The position numbers and the translations under genes are program-made. The notes below the pieces were generated by a model. That model did not search any database. It worked only from the letters and a program-made list of their open reading frames with translations, and was not told where the DNA came from. Of a stretch of 64,000 nucleotides of DNA, positions 1-7,315 are shown in pieces. The first letter of the stretch is position 1, and every line of letters starts with the position of its first letter. The stretch is from positions 3,596,001 to 3,660,000 of the forward strand of contig NZ_CP076023.1 of the NCBI RefSeq assembly GCF_018623035.1, given 5' to 3'. Origin of the DNA: Cellulomonas dongxiuzhuiae. GTDB taxonomy: Bacteria; Actinomycetota; Actinomycetes; Actinomycetales; Cellulomonadaceae.

Positions 1-1441
1 GACCTTTAGGGGTTTCTTGGTATACTTTCCAAGCCGACCCTCCATGCCCAGCCGTGTCACGCGACCACCATAAATCATCGGACTTACTCTTCCACAAAGT
101 TCCGAACGGACCTCTTCGGGTGGCCGCCGTCCCTTCTGTGGTGATGTTCCACAAGCCGCGCACTTTGCAGGTGTTGTGCACGAGAGCGGACTCGTCGCCA
201 ACCCCGACGAAGTAGGTGTGGATCCCCTCGACGGTGAGGTTGTACGCCAAGGCCTGCCGTGCGCTGCCGGGCGCGAGGCCGTAGACCTCGAGCTCTTGCC
301 CATCGGCGCTGAGAATCCGCTCGCCTTCACTGAGTTCGTCGGCAGCCTCGAACCGCTGGTCTGTGACCGACCAGAAGGGATGATCCTCGGTCGTGGTAAG
401 TGCCGCCCCGCCCTCAACCGTGAGGTCGACCAGTGTGTCCTGGTGCATCCACGTGTGAGTGACCTCGCGAGCACCGGCCTCGCCGGTCTCGGGGTCCATC
501 GCCTGAACCATCTCTCCAACGCGGACCTCGTCGATTGGCTTTCGACTGCCGTCGGCCATCACGACCAGGGTCGCACCGTCAAAAGAGCACACATCGTCAA
601 CCACGTTCGCGGCTCGGCCCGCTTGAACGCCACCTCGGAACGCCCACCCTCCGAGTGCGCCGAGAGCGCATCCCGACGCGGCCGCCCCTCCGACGGTCCC
701 CCAGTTGACCTTCCGCCCCGACAACCGCTCACCCAGGTACGCCGCCCCACCATCGAACGCCGCCCCCGCCACACACCCGATCAGCATCGGGTTGTGCCCC
801 GTCGGATCCGTGAACACCGTCGGCGCATTCGCCCCGTACGCGTACGGGTTCGACCCACCGGCGAACCCGATCGGGTCCTCCGAGATGAACCGCCCCAGAC
901 CCGCGTCGTAGTACCGCGCCCGATGGAACGTCAGACCCGCACCATCGAACTGCCGACCCGTGAACCCCAGATCCGCACCATGGACATCACCGCTGACCGA
1001 GGCCACCCCGAACGGGTCGAACGACCACCGCGCCGACACCGACCCGTCCGCACCACCCAGACCCACCGGCGAACCCAGCAGATCCGTCAGCACCGCGTCC
1101 GTCCCCCCGGCATGCGTCCGGGCGAACCACTGATCCATCCCCCCGGACAACAACCCCGCGACGGCCTGCCCCTGACCATCGAGCTCGACCGCCGGATTGG
1201 CCCCCACGTCCACGAAGCCCGAGGCCGAGTCCCCCACGCCCCGAGACGAACGACCACCCGTCGGGGAGTACCCGAAGGACAGATCCCCACCCGCGACGTC
1301 CACCGACACCAGACGTCCCAGCTCGTCCCACACGAACGACCGCGACCCGTCCGAGAGCAGGTTCCCGTCCGCGTCGTACTCCAACGCCTCACCGGCGGCC
1401 TCGACCAACCGGTTCTGCGCGCCCAGGAGCGTCGCAAGGCC
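1..1441 (-). CDS. Orphan Rhs C-terminal module with PT-HINT pretoxin domain (partial, no start codon)
   Basis: Read on the minus strand, this frame is open from just after a TGA at 1442-1444 to the window edge. It carries an Rhs core end (YD-type repeats, then the hyperconserved stretch with ARYYDAGLGRFISEDPIGF), a Gly/Ala-rich linker, and a HINT self-processing domain from the Cys in VCSFDG (about 555) to the terminal LVHNTC (about 110-125), as in pretoxin-HINT domains. A new tip begins after it, with WWSRDTAGHGGSAWK near the window start. I cannot assign that tip to a named toxin family. The frame has no ATG or GTG start upstream of the core, so it looks like a displaced orphan CT cassette that could be expressed only after recombination with the upstream rhs copy. 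The C terminus lies outside the window. Confidence 0.75.
691..1421 (-). repeat. Rhs core direct repeat, downstream copy
   Basis: About 731 bp repeated at 2296-3026 with a constant offset of 1605 bp, no indels that I can see and only scattered substitutions. It covers the end of the Rhs core and the shared linker. Homology stops abruptly at both edges: one side is the variable tip, the other the start-less upstream junction. This is the arrangement expected of homologous blocks that allow tip exchange. Confidence 0.9.
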
Positions 1442-1493
1442 TCACGATCGGCGAGAACGCCGACGATGCAAGCGGTCGGGGACGTCGCCACCC

Positions 1494-1865
1494 CTAGACA
1501 CCGGTCGGGTGGAACTCCAGGTCACGTGCGTCGACGGCGACGACCGATCCCACGGCCAACCGCATCGGCGCACTCTGCTCGAGCTGGATCTGCATTGCTG
1601 CGCGCGCGACCTCGAGCACGATCACCCCATCGTCGAAGACACGGGCCACGGTGCCGCGAAGCATCCCGGGCGACACGGCTCGAACAGGGTCCAGGACGAG
1701 GTCTTCGAGTCGCCGCTCACCTGGCAGCTCGAGCTCCACGTCGAGGTTCTCGCCGACGGCGACCGGTCGCGGGCCCATCCAGAACCCTACAAGGCGACCG
1801 GCCTCCGTCTCGAGTTCTATGCGTCGGTGATGTGGGTCGGCGCTCGTCACAGCGATTGCACGCAC
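1494..1865 (-). CDS. Candidate immunity protein for the upstream Rhs tip
   Basis: This 123-residue protein starts at a GTG (1865-1863) that shares one base with the TAG stop of the toxin tip. GGGAG lies 7 nt upstream of that GTG; a TTG three codons further upstream is the alternative start. It is acidic, without membrane segment or signal peptide, and rich in alternating hydrophobic residues (for example LDVELELPGER and DDGVIVLEVARAAM), suggesting a small beta-rich cytosolic fold. I do not recognise the family. Position directly behind a toxin tip with translational overlap is the standard place for a cognate immunity gene. The function is inferred from context alone. Confidence 0.6.
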   Translation of the reverse strand: MRAIAVTSADPHHRRIELETEAGRLVGFWMGPRPVAVGENLDVELELPGERRLEDLVLDPVRAVSPGMLRGTVARVFDDGVIVLEVARAAMQIQLEQSAPMRLAVGSVVAVDARDLEFHPTGV

Positions 1866-3286
1866 TACCAAGCTCCCTTCGGGAACGGGACACGAACTGC
1901 AACATTATGCAGGTTCCAAACAGCAGCGATCTCATCGAACTCCCACGTCTCCTCGTGGAAATGGAACTTTGTGGGCGAGGATCCCGCCTCATGAGCACCG
2001 AAACGGATACTGCGGAGACCGTCGGCCGATACGATGCGATCCGGGTCGGGTAGGCCGGTTCTCGGGTGGATGTTCGAGTGATTCCCAGGACCCAGAAAAT
2101 CATCCCACCGGCTGACCGCATCTTGTGGCTTCAGCGGCTTCGGAGCGTACGTTTCGACCATGTGAACCGGGGCGGTAGCCCTGCCTTGTGCGCCCACCCC
2201 AGCGCGGGGCGCGGATAGGCGGCTGGCGGTGGTGATGCGACCAGTGAACACCCCACCCATCGCGCCGATAGCACAGCCAGCAACGGCGGCGCCGCCGACG
2301 GTCCCCCAGTTGACCTTCCGCCCCGACAGCCGCTCCCCGATGTAGGCCGCCCCACCATCGAACGCCGCCCCCGCGACGCACCCGATCAGCATCGGGTTGT
2401 GCCCCGTCGGATCCGTGAACACCGTCGGCGCATTCGCCCCGTACGCGTACAGGTTCGACCCACCGGCGAACCCGATCGGGTCCTCCGAGATGAACCGCCC
2501 CAGACCCGCGTCGTAGTACCGCGCCCGATGGAACGTCAGACCCGCACCATCGAACTACCGACCCGTGAACCCCAGATCCGCACCATGGACATCACCGCTG
2601 ACCGAGGCCACCCCGAACGGGTCGAACGACCACCGCGCCGACACCGACCCGTCCGCACCACCCAGACCCACCGGCGAACCCAGCAGATCCGTCAGCACCG
2701 CGTCCGTCCCACCGGCATGCGTCCGGGCGAACCACTGATCCATCCCCCCGGACAACAACCCCGCGACGGCCTGCCCCTGACCATCGAGCTCGACCGCCGG
2801 ATTGGCCCCCACGTCCACGAAGCCCGAGGCCGAGTCCCCCACGCCCCGAGACGAACGACCACCCGTCGGGGAGTACCCGAAGGACAGATCCCCACCCGCG
2901 ATGTCCACCGACACCAGACGTCCCAGCTCGTCCCACGCGAACGACCGCGACCCGTCCGAGAGCAGGTTCCCGTCCGCGTCGTACTCCAGTACCTCACCGG
3001 CGGCCTCGACCAACCGGTTCTGCGCGTCGTACTCCAGCCCGCCACGCGCCGCCGGCAGCACGACGTTCGCGTACGAGCCCGTCACGCCCGCCGGCTGCCC
3101 GTCGGGACGGTATGGGTAGCCCAGGTCCCCCTGGACCTCCCCGTCGTGGCTGTGGGTCAGCCCGCTCACCAGGCCGCTGGGGTCGTACGCGTACTGCACG
3201 GGGGCCTGGCCGGCGACGACCGCCGCCGTGGCCGATGACTCGACGTCAAGGGATCTCCACCCCTCGGGCAGCCCTGCTCCGCCCGT
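1865..3286 (-). pseudogene. Truncated rhs gene with in-frame TAG between core and toxin tip
   Basis: The upstream copy of the Rhs core runs from about 3286, where the frame begins after a TGA with no start codon, so the large N-terminal part is missing. It contains YD-type repeats (AYDPSGL, LEYDAQNRL, LEYDADGNL) and then an amber TAG at 2557-2555, exactly where the other copy has CAG (FTGRQFDG versus FTGR*FDG). Beyond the TAG the frame continues through ARYYDAGLGRFISEDPIGF to a different tip with the motifs GLPDPDRIVSADG and KFHFHEETWEFD, ending at 1865. The His-rich tip resembles a recurrent actinobacterial Rhs tip whose activity I cannot name. N-terminal truncation plus a nonsense codon argue that this copy is dead unless the amber is read through. 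Confidence 0.75.
2296..3026 (-). repeat. Rhs core direct repeat, upstream copy
   Basis: Second member of the 731-bp pair (see 691-1421). It differs at a handful of positions, including the CAG-to-TAG change at 2557-2555 and Tyr/Leu and Leu/Pro changes around the GGSN(L/P)YAYG segment. Confidence 0.9.
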
Positions 3287-3328
3287 TCACCGAGCGGGAC
3301 AAGCGTCCAGCCGGTAGGAAAGGGGCCC

Positions 3329-4360
3329 ATGGTGCGCGTCGGATTTCACAACTCACACGAGCAGGTCCACCCGTCCGCGTTGCTCGCGGCGACCCAGCTG
3401 GCGGAGCAGCGCGGCTTCGACGCCGCGATGTGCTCGGACCACTGGGCCCCCTGGCAGTCGACGCAGGGGCACTCCGGGTTCGCCTGGACGTGGCTGGGCT
3501 CGGCCCTGGCGACGACCGGCCTGCCGTTCGGCGTGGTGAACGCGCCGGGCCAGCGGTACCACCCGGCGATCATCGCGCAGGCCGCGGCGACGCTGGCCGC
3601 GATGTACCCCGGCCGGTTCTGGGTCGCGCTGGGCTCCGGCGAGAACATGAACGAGCACATCACCGGCGACGGGTGGCTGCCCAAGCCCGTGCGCGACGCG
3701 CGCCTCGTCGAGTGCGTGGAGATCATCCGCGCGCTGCTCGACGGCGAGGAGGTCACGCACGACGGCCTCGTGAAGGTCGACCGCGCCAAGCTGTGGACGC
3801 TCCCGGAGGTCAAGCCGCTGCTCATCGGCCCGGCGGTGTCCGTCGCGACGGCCCGCAACCACGCCCGGTGGGCCGACGGCCTCGTCACGGTCAACCAGCC
3901 GAAGGACAAGCTGCGTCAGGTCGTCGACGCGTACCGCGACGCGGGCGGCCGCGGCGAGCTCTCCCTGCAGGTCCACGTGTCCTTCGCCCCCACCGACGCC
4001 GACGCGCTGCGCCTGGCGCGGGAGCAGTGGGCCGGCAACGCGATCGGCCCGCCCGTCGCGTGGGACCTGGACACCCCGGAGGCGTTCGACCAGATCGCCG
4101 ACAAGGTCAGCGACGACCTGCTGCGGGGGTCGGTGCTCGTCGAGCACGACCCGCAGCGCCTCGCCGACCGGCTCGTCGAGCTCGCGGAGATCGGCTTCGA
4201 CGCCGTCTACCTGCACCAGATCGCGACCGACGTCGTCCCGTCCGACGACAAGCACCCCGACGCCGCCGACACGGCCACGCAGCCGTCGTCGTCACTGGAG
4301 GCGTTCATCGACATGGCGGCCGAGCACGTGCTCCCCGCCCTGAAGGAGGCCCACGCGTGA
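3329..4360 (+). CDS. LLM-class flavin-dependent oxidoreductase, TIGR03885-like
   Basis: This 343-residue protein has the luciferase-like monooxygenase TIM barrel: an N-terminal strand with VGFHNSHEQVHPS, the SDHWAPW segment, RYHPAIIAQAAATL, and GRFWVALGSGENMNEH before the insertion. The series resembles F420-dependent glucose-6-phosphate dehydrogenases, but the sequence looks closer to the TIGR03885 group annotated as probable non-F420 flavin oxidoreductases. The substrate is unknown. The ATG at 3329 is preceded by AGGAAAGGGG. Its TGA overlaps the GTG of the following glycosidase gene (GTGA), so the two are translationally coupled. I recall this pairing with an alpha-amylase-family gene from other actinobacteria. 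Confidence 0.85.
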   Translation: MVRVGFHNSHEQVHPSALLAATQLAEQRGFDAAMCSDHWAPWQSTQGHSGFAWTWLGSALATTGLPFGVVNAPGQRYHPAIIAQAAATLAAMYPGRFWVALGSGENMNEHITGDGWLPKPVRDARLVECVEIIRALLDGEEVTHDGLVKVDRAKLWTLPEVKPLLIGPAVSVATARNHARWADGLVTVNQPKDKLRQVVDAYRDAGGRGELSLQVHVSFAPTDADALRLAREQWAGNAIGPPVAWDLDTPEAFDQIADKVSDDLLRGSVLVEHDPQRLADRLVELAEIGFDAVYLHQIATDVVPSDDKHPDAADTATQPSSSLEAFIDMAAEHVLPALKEAHA

Positions 4361-6051
4361 GGATCCGCGACACCGGTGACCTGTGGTGGAAGTCCGCCGT
4401 CATCTACTGCCTCGACGTCGAGACCTACATGGACTGGAACGACGACGGCATCGGCGACCTGCCCGGGCTCGTCCAGCGCATCGACCACCTGGCGGAGCTG
4501 GGCGTGACGTGCCTGTGGCTCATGCCGTTCTACCCGACGGCCGACCGCGACGACGGCTACGACATCACCGACTACTACGGCGTCGACCCGCGCCTCGGTG
4601 ACGCGGGCGACCTGGTCGAGCTGGTCCGCACCGCCAACGACCGTGGCATCCGCGTCATCGCCGACCTCGTCGTCAACCACACGTCGGACCGGCACCCGTG
4701 GTTCCGCTCCGCGCGGCGCTCGAAGGACAGCCCGTACCGCGACTGGTACGTGTGGCGGCAGGACGCCCCGCCGGACACGTCGAAGGAGGTCGTCTTCCCC
4801 GACAAGGAGGAGGGCATCTGGACGTACGACGAGAAGGCCGAGGCCTGGTACCGGCACCGGTTCTACAAGCACCAGCCGGACCTGAACACCGCCAACCCGG
4901 AGGTCCGCGACGCGATCGCCAAGACCGTCGGCTACTGGGCGCAGATGGGCCTGGACGGCTTCCGCGTGGACGCCGTGCCGTTCTTCCTCGCCGACACGGC
5001 CAAGACGCCGGGCGACGACATCGACCACCCGCACGAGTTCCTGCAGCAGCTGCGGGCGTTCCTGTCGCGCCGCACCGGGGACTCGATCCTCATGGGCGAG
5101 GTCAACCTGCCGTACGACCAGCAGCGCCAGTTCTTCGGGGACCACTCGGGCGACGGCGAGGACGAGGGCAAGGAGCTGAACCTGCAGTTCGACTTCGTCC
5201 TCATGCAGCAGATGTACCTGGCCCTCGCCCGGCAGGACGCCGGCCCGATCATCTCCGCGCTGGAGTCCCGGCCGGACATCCCGTCGGACGCGCAGTGGGC
5301 GACGTTCGTGCGCAACCACGACGAGCTGACGCTCGACAAGCTGTCCGACGACGAGCGGCAGGAGGTCTTCGAGGCCTTCGGGCCGGACCCCGACATGCAG
5401 CTCTACGACCGCGGTCTGCGCCGGCGCCTGCCGCCCATGCTCGACGGCGACCCGCGCCGCGTGCGGATGGTCTACTCGCTGCTGTTCAGCCTCCCGGGCA
5501 CGCCCGTGCTGTTCTACGGCGAGGAGATCGGGATGGGCGAGAACCTCGCGGCGGAGGGTCGGCTCGCCGTGCGCACGCCGATGCAGTGGACGTCGGGGAA
5601 GAACGGCGGGTTCTCGGCCGCCCCGGCCTCGCGGCTGGCGGGGCCGGTGACGGAGGGCGCCTACTCGCCCGCGCACGTCAACGTGTCCGACCAGCGGCGG
5701 GACCCCGAGTCGCTGCTGAACTTCGTCCAGAAGCTCGCGCGGCGCTACCGCGAGTGCCCGGAGCTGGGCTGGACCACCCGGGTCGAGATCCTCGAGCAGC
5801 CGCACGCCGGCGTGCTCGCGTACCGCTCGACGTGGCAGGACGCCTCGATGGTGACGGTGCACAACCTGGGCTCCGAGGCCGTGCGCGTGCCGCTGTACCT
5901 GCCGGACGCCGACGGGGACTGGCGGCTCGTCGACCTGCTGGAGGACGACGAGCACGCGCCGAACGACTCCGGGAAGCTCGAGATCGAGCTCGAGGGGTAC
6001 GGCTACCGGTGGCTGCGCGTCGTGCAGCCCGGGTCGCGCCGCCTGCTGTGA
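4357..6051 (+). CDS. GH13 alpha-amylase family protein, trehalose synthase-like
   Basis: This 564-residue protein has a complete (beta/alpha)8 GH13 catalytic domain. Region I is ADLVVNHTSDRH. The nucleophile Asp is in GFRVDAVPF, the acid/base Glu in LMGEVNLP, and the transition-state Asp in VRNHDELTL. A C-terminal beta domain follows. The early segment YMDWNDDGIGDLPGL, the metal-site region and the late PGTPVLFYGEEIGMG and PMQW segments resemble trehalose synthases and related transglycosylating amylases, so maltose/trehalose interconversion is plausible but not proven. The GTG at 4357 overlaps the upstream stop, with GAAGGAGG at 4342-4349 as a clear ribosome site. No signal peptide is seen, so it is cytosolic. 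Confidence 0.88.
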   Translation: MRIRDTGDLWWKSAVIYCLDVETYMDWNDDGIGDLPGLVQRIDHLAELGVTCLWLMPFYPTADRDDGYDITDYYGVDPRLGDAGDLVELVRTANDRGIRVIADLVVNHTSDRHPWFRSARRSKDSPYRDWYVWRQDAPPDTSKEVVFPDKEEGIWTYDEKAEAWYRHRFYKHQPDLNTANPEVRDAIAKTVGYWAQMGLDGFRVDAVPFFLADTAKTPGDDIDHPHEFLQQLRAFLSRRTGDSILMGEVNLPYDQQRQFFGDHSGDGEDEGKELNLQFDFVLMQQMYLALARQDAGPIISALESRPDIPSDAQWATFVRNHDELTLDKLSDDERQEVFEAFGPDPDMQLYDRGLRRRLPPMLDGDPRRVRMVYSLLFSLPGTPVLFYGEEIGMGENLAAEGRLAVRTPMQWTSGKNGGFSAAPASRLAGPVTEGAYSPAHVNVSDQRRDPESLLNFVQKLARRYRECPELGWTTRVEILEQPHAGVLAYRSTWQDASMVTVHNLGSEAVRVPLYLPDADGDWRLVDLLEDDEHAPNDSGKLEIELEGYGYRWLRVVQPGSRRLL

Positions 6052-6056
6052 GTGCG

Positions 6057-6106
6057 GCCGGGAGCCGTCCGCTGAAGCGTTTCGGCTCCGGCCCGCCCAG
6101 CGGACG
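6057..6106 (+). promoter_or_regulatory. Two interlocked inverted repeats downstream of the amylase gene
   Basis: Two stems cross each other: 6057-6067 pairs with 6083-6092 (one bulge), and CGTCCGCTG at 6066-6074 pairs with 6098-6106. The crossing pattern would allow an H-type pseudoknot or two alternative hairpins. The position fits a terminator of the upstream operon or a leader element of the FKBP gene at 6183. No T-tract follows. Confidence 0.35.
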
Positions 6107-6182
6107 TTCAGGAATGTCGCGTACCGTGCCGGAGTCCGTCCACCGATCCGGGACGGTCTCCCATGATCCGGAGGACTCTGTC

Positions 6183-7151
6183 GTGCGACGTCCCACCACC
6201 CGCACCGCCCTGCGCGCCGCAGCCGCAGCGCTGGCGCTCAGCCTCACGCTGGCCGCCTGTGCCGGCGACGGCGGGAGCGACGACCCGACCACGCCCGCCG
6301 CGGAGGAGTCCGCGGCCCCCGAGGGCGCACCCACGGCGACCGCGGAGGACATCGCGGCGCTGGAGGCCGTGACCGTCGAGGGCGCCGCCGGCTCCGAGCC
6401 CAAGGCGACGCTCCCCACGACCCCGTTCACGGTGTCGGCAGCCGTCGCGCGCGTCCTCGACGAGGGCACGGGCGACGTCATCGCCGACGGTGACCTCGTC
6501 GACCTGCACTCCGTGTGGGTCGACGGCAAGGACGGCGCCACGCTCTCCTCGACGTGGACCGCCGGCGCCCCCGAGCAGATCGTCGTCAGCGAGGCGTCGC
6601 TCGCCCCCGTGCTCACCGACATCCTCGTCGGCGGCAAGGTCGGCACCCGCTTCGCGTTCGCCGTGCCGTCGGGTGAGGACACCTCGTCCCTCGCCATCGC
6701 CGAGGTCTCCGCCAAGCGCCCCGGCCGCGCCGACGGCACCGCTGTCGCCCCCGCCGACGGTCTGCCCACCGTGACGCTCGCCGAGAACGGTGCGCCGTCG
6801 CTCGAGGCCGCGTCGGGCGACGCCCCGACGACCCTCACCGTCCAGCCCCTCATCGAGGGCTCCGGCCCGGAGGTCGCCGCCGGCCAGACCGCGCTCGTGC
6901 ACTACACCGGCTGGCTCTGGGACGGCACGCAGTTCGACTCCTCCTGGGAGCGCAGCACGCCCTTCCCGGTCGAGAACATCGGCCAGGCCGCGGTCATCGC
7001 CGGCTGGAACGAGGGCCTCGTCGGTCAGAAGGTCGGCAGCCAGGTCATGCTCGTCGTCCCGCCGGACAAGGGCTACGGCGACGAGGAGAAGGAGGGGATC
7101 CCGCCGGGTTCCACCCTGGTCTTCGTCGTGGACATCCTCGCGGCGAGCTGA
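6183..7151 (+). CDS. FKBP-type peptidyl-prolyl cis-trans isomerase lipoprotein
   Basis: This 322-residue protein has a lipoprotein signal (basic start, Ala/Leu-rich core, lipobox LTLAAC). An Ala/Glu-rich spacer follows, then a degenerate FKBP-like region (about residues 80-190), and a well conserved C-terminal FKBP domain with LVHYTGWLWDGTQFDSSW, VIAGWNEGLVGQKVGS and IPPGSTLVFVVDIL. It should catalyse prolyl isomerisation on exported proteins at the outer face of the membrane. The GTG at 6183 is chosen because GGAGGA lies 7 nt upstream and because it places the signal peptide correctly. A strong hairpin follows the gene. Confidence 0.9.
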   Translation: MRRPTTRTALRAAAAALALSLTLAACAGDGGSDDPTTPAAEESAAPEGAPTATAEDIAALEAVTVEGAAGSEPKATLPTTPFTVSAAVARVLDEGTGDVIADGDLVDLHSVWVDGKDGATLSSTWTAGAPEQIVVSEASLAPVLTDILVGGKVGTRFAFAVPSGEDTSSLAIAEVSAKRPGRADGTAVAPADGLPTVTLAENGAPSLEAASGDAPTTLTVQPLIEGSGPEVAAGQTALVHYTGWLWDGTQFDSSWERSTPFPVENIGQAAVIAGWNEGLVGQKVGSQVMLVVPPDKGYGDEEKEGIPPGSTLVFVVDILAAS

Positions 7152-7179
7152 CCTCCCGCACCTGATCCGCAGCTGACGC

Positions 7180-7223
7180 ACGGGCCGGGCCGCCCCCTCG
7201 CACGAGGGGACGACCCGGCCCGT
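7180..7223 (+). terminator. Strong intrinsic terminator-like hairpin after the FKBP gene
   Basis: The left arm ACGGGCCGGG continues into CCCCTCG, and the right arm CGAGGGG continues into CCCGGCCCGT. The stem is about 20 bp with two small mismatches and a very short loop. There is no U-tract, which is usual for actinobacterial terminators. Confidence 0.75.
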
Positions 7224-7315
7224 CGTCGTCCCTCACCAGGGACCCTCGTCCTGCTGCTCACGGGCACCTGGTCCTACGCTGGGCCGAAGATCACCTCCAG
7301 CGTGGGAGGGTCCAC

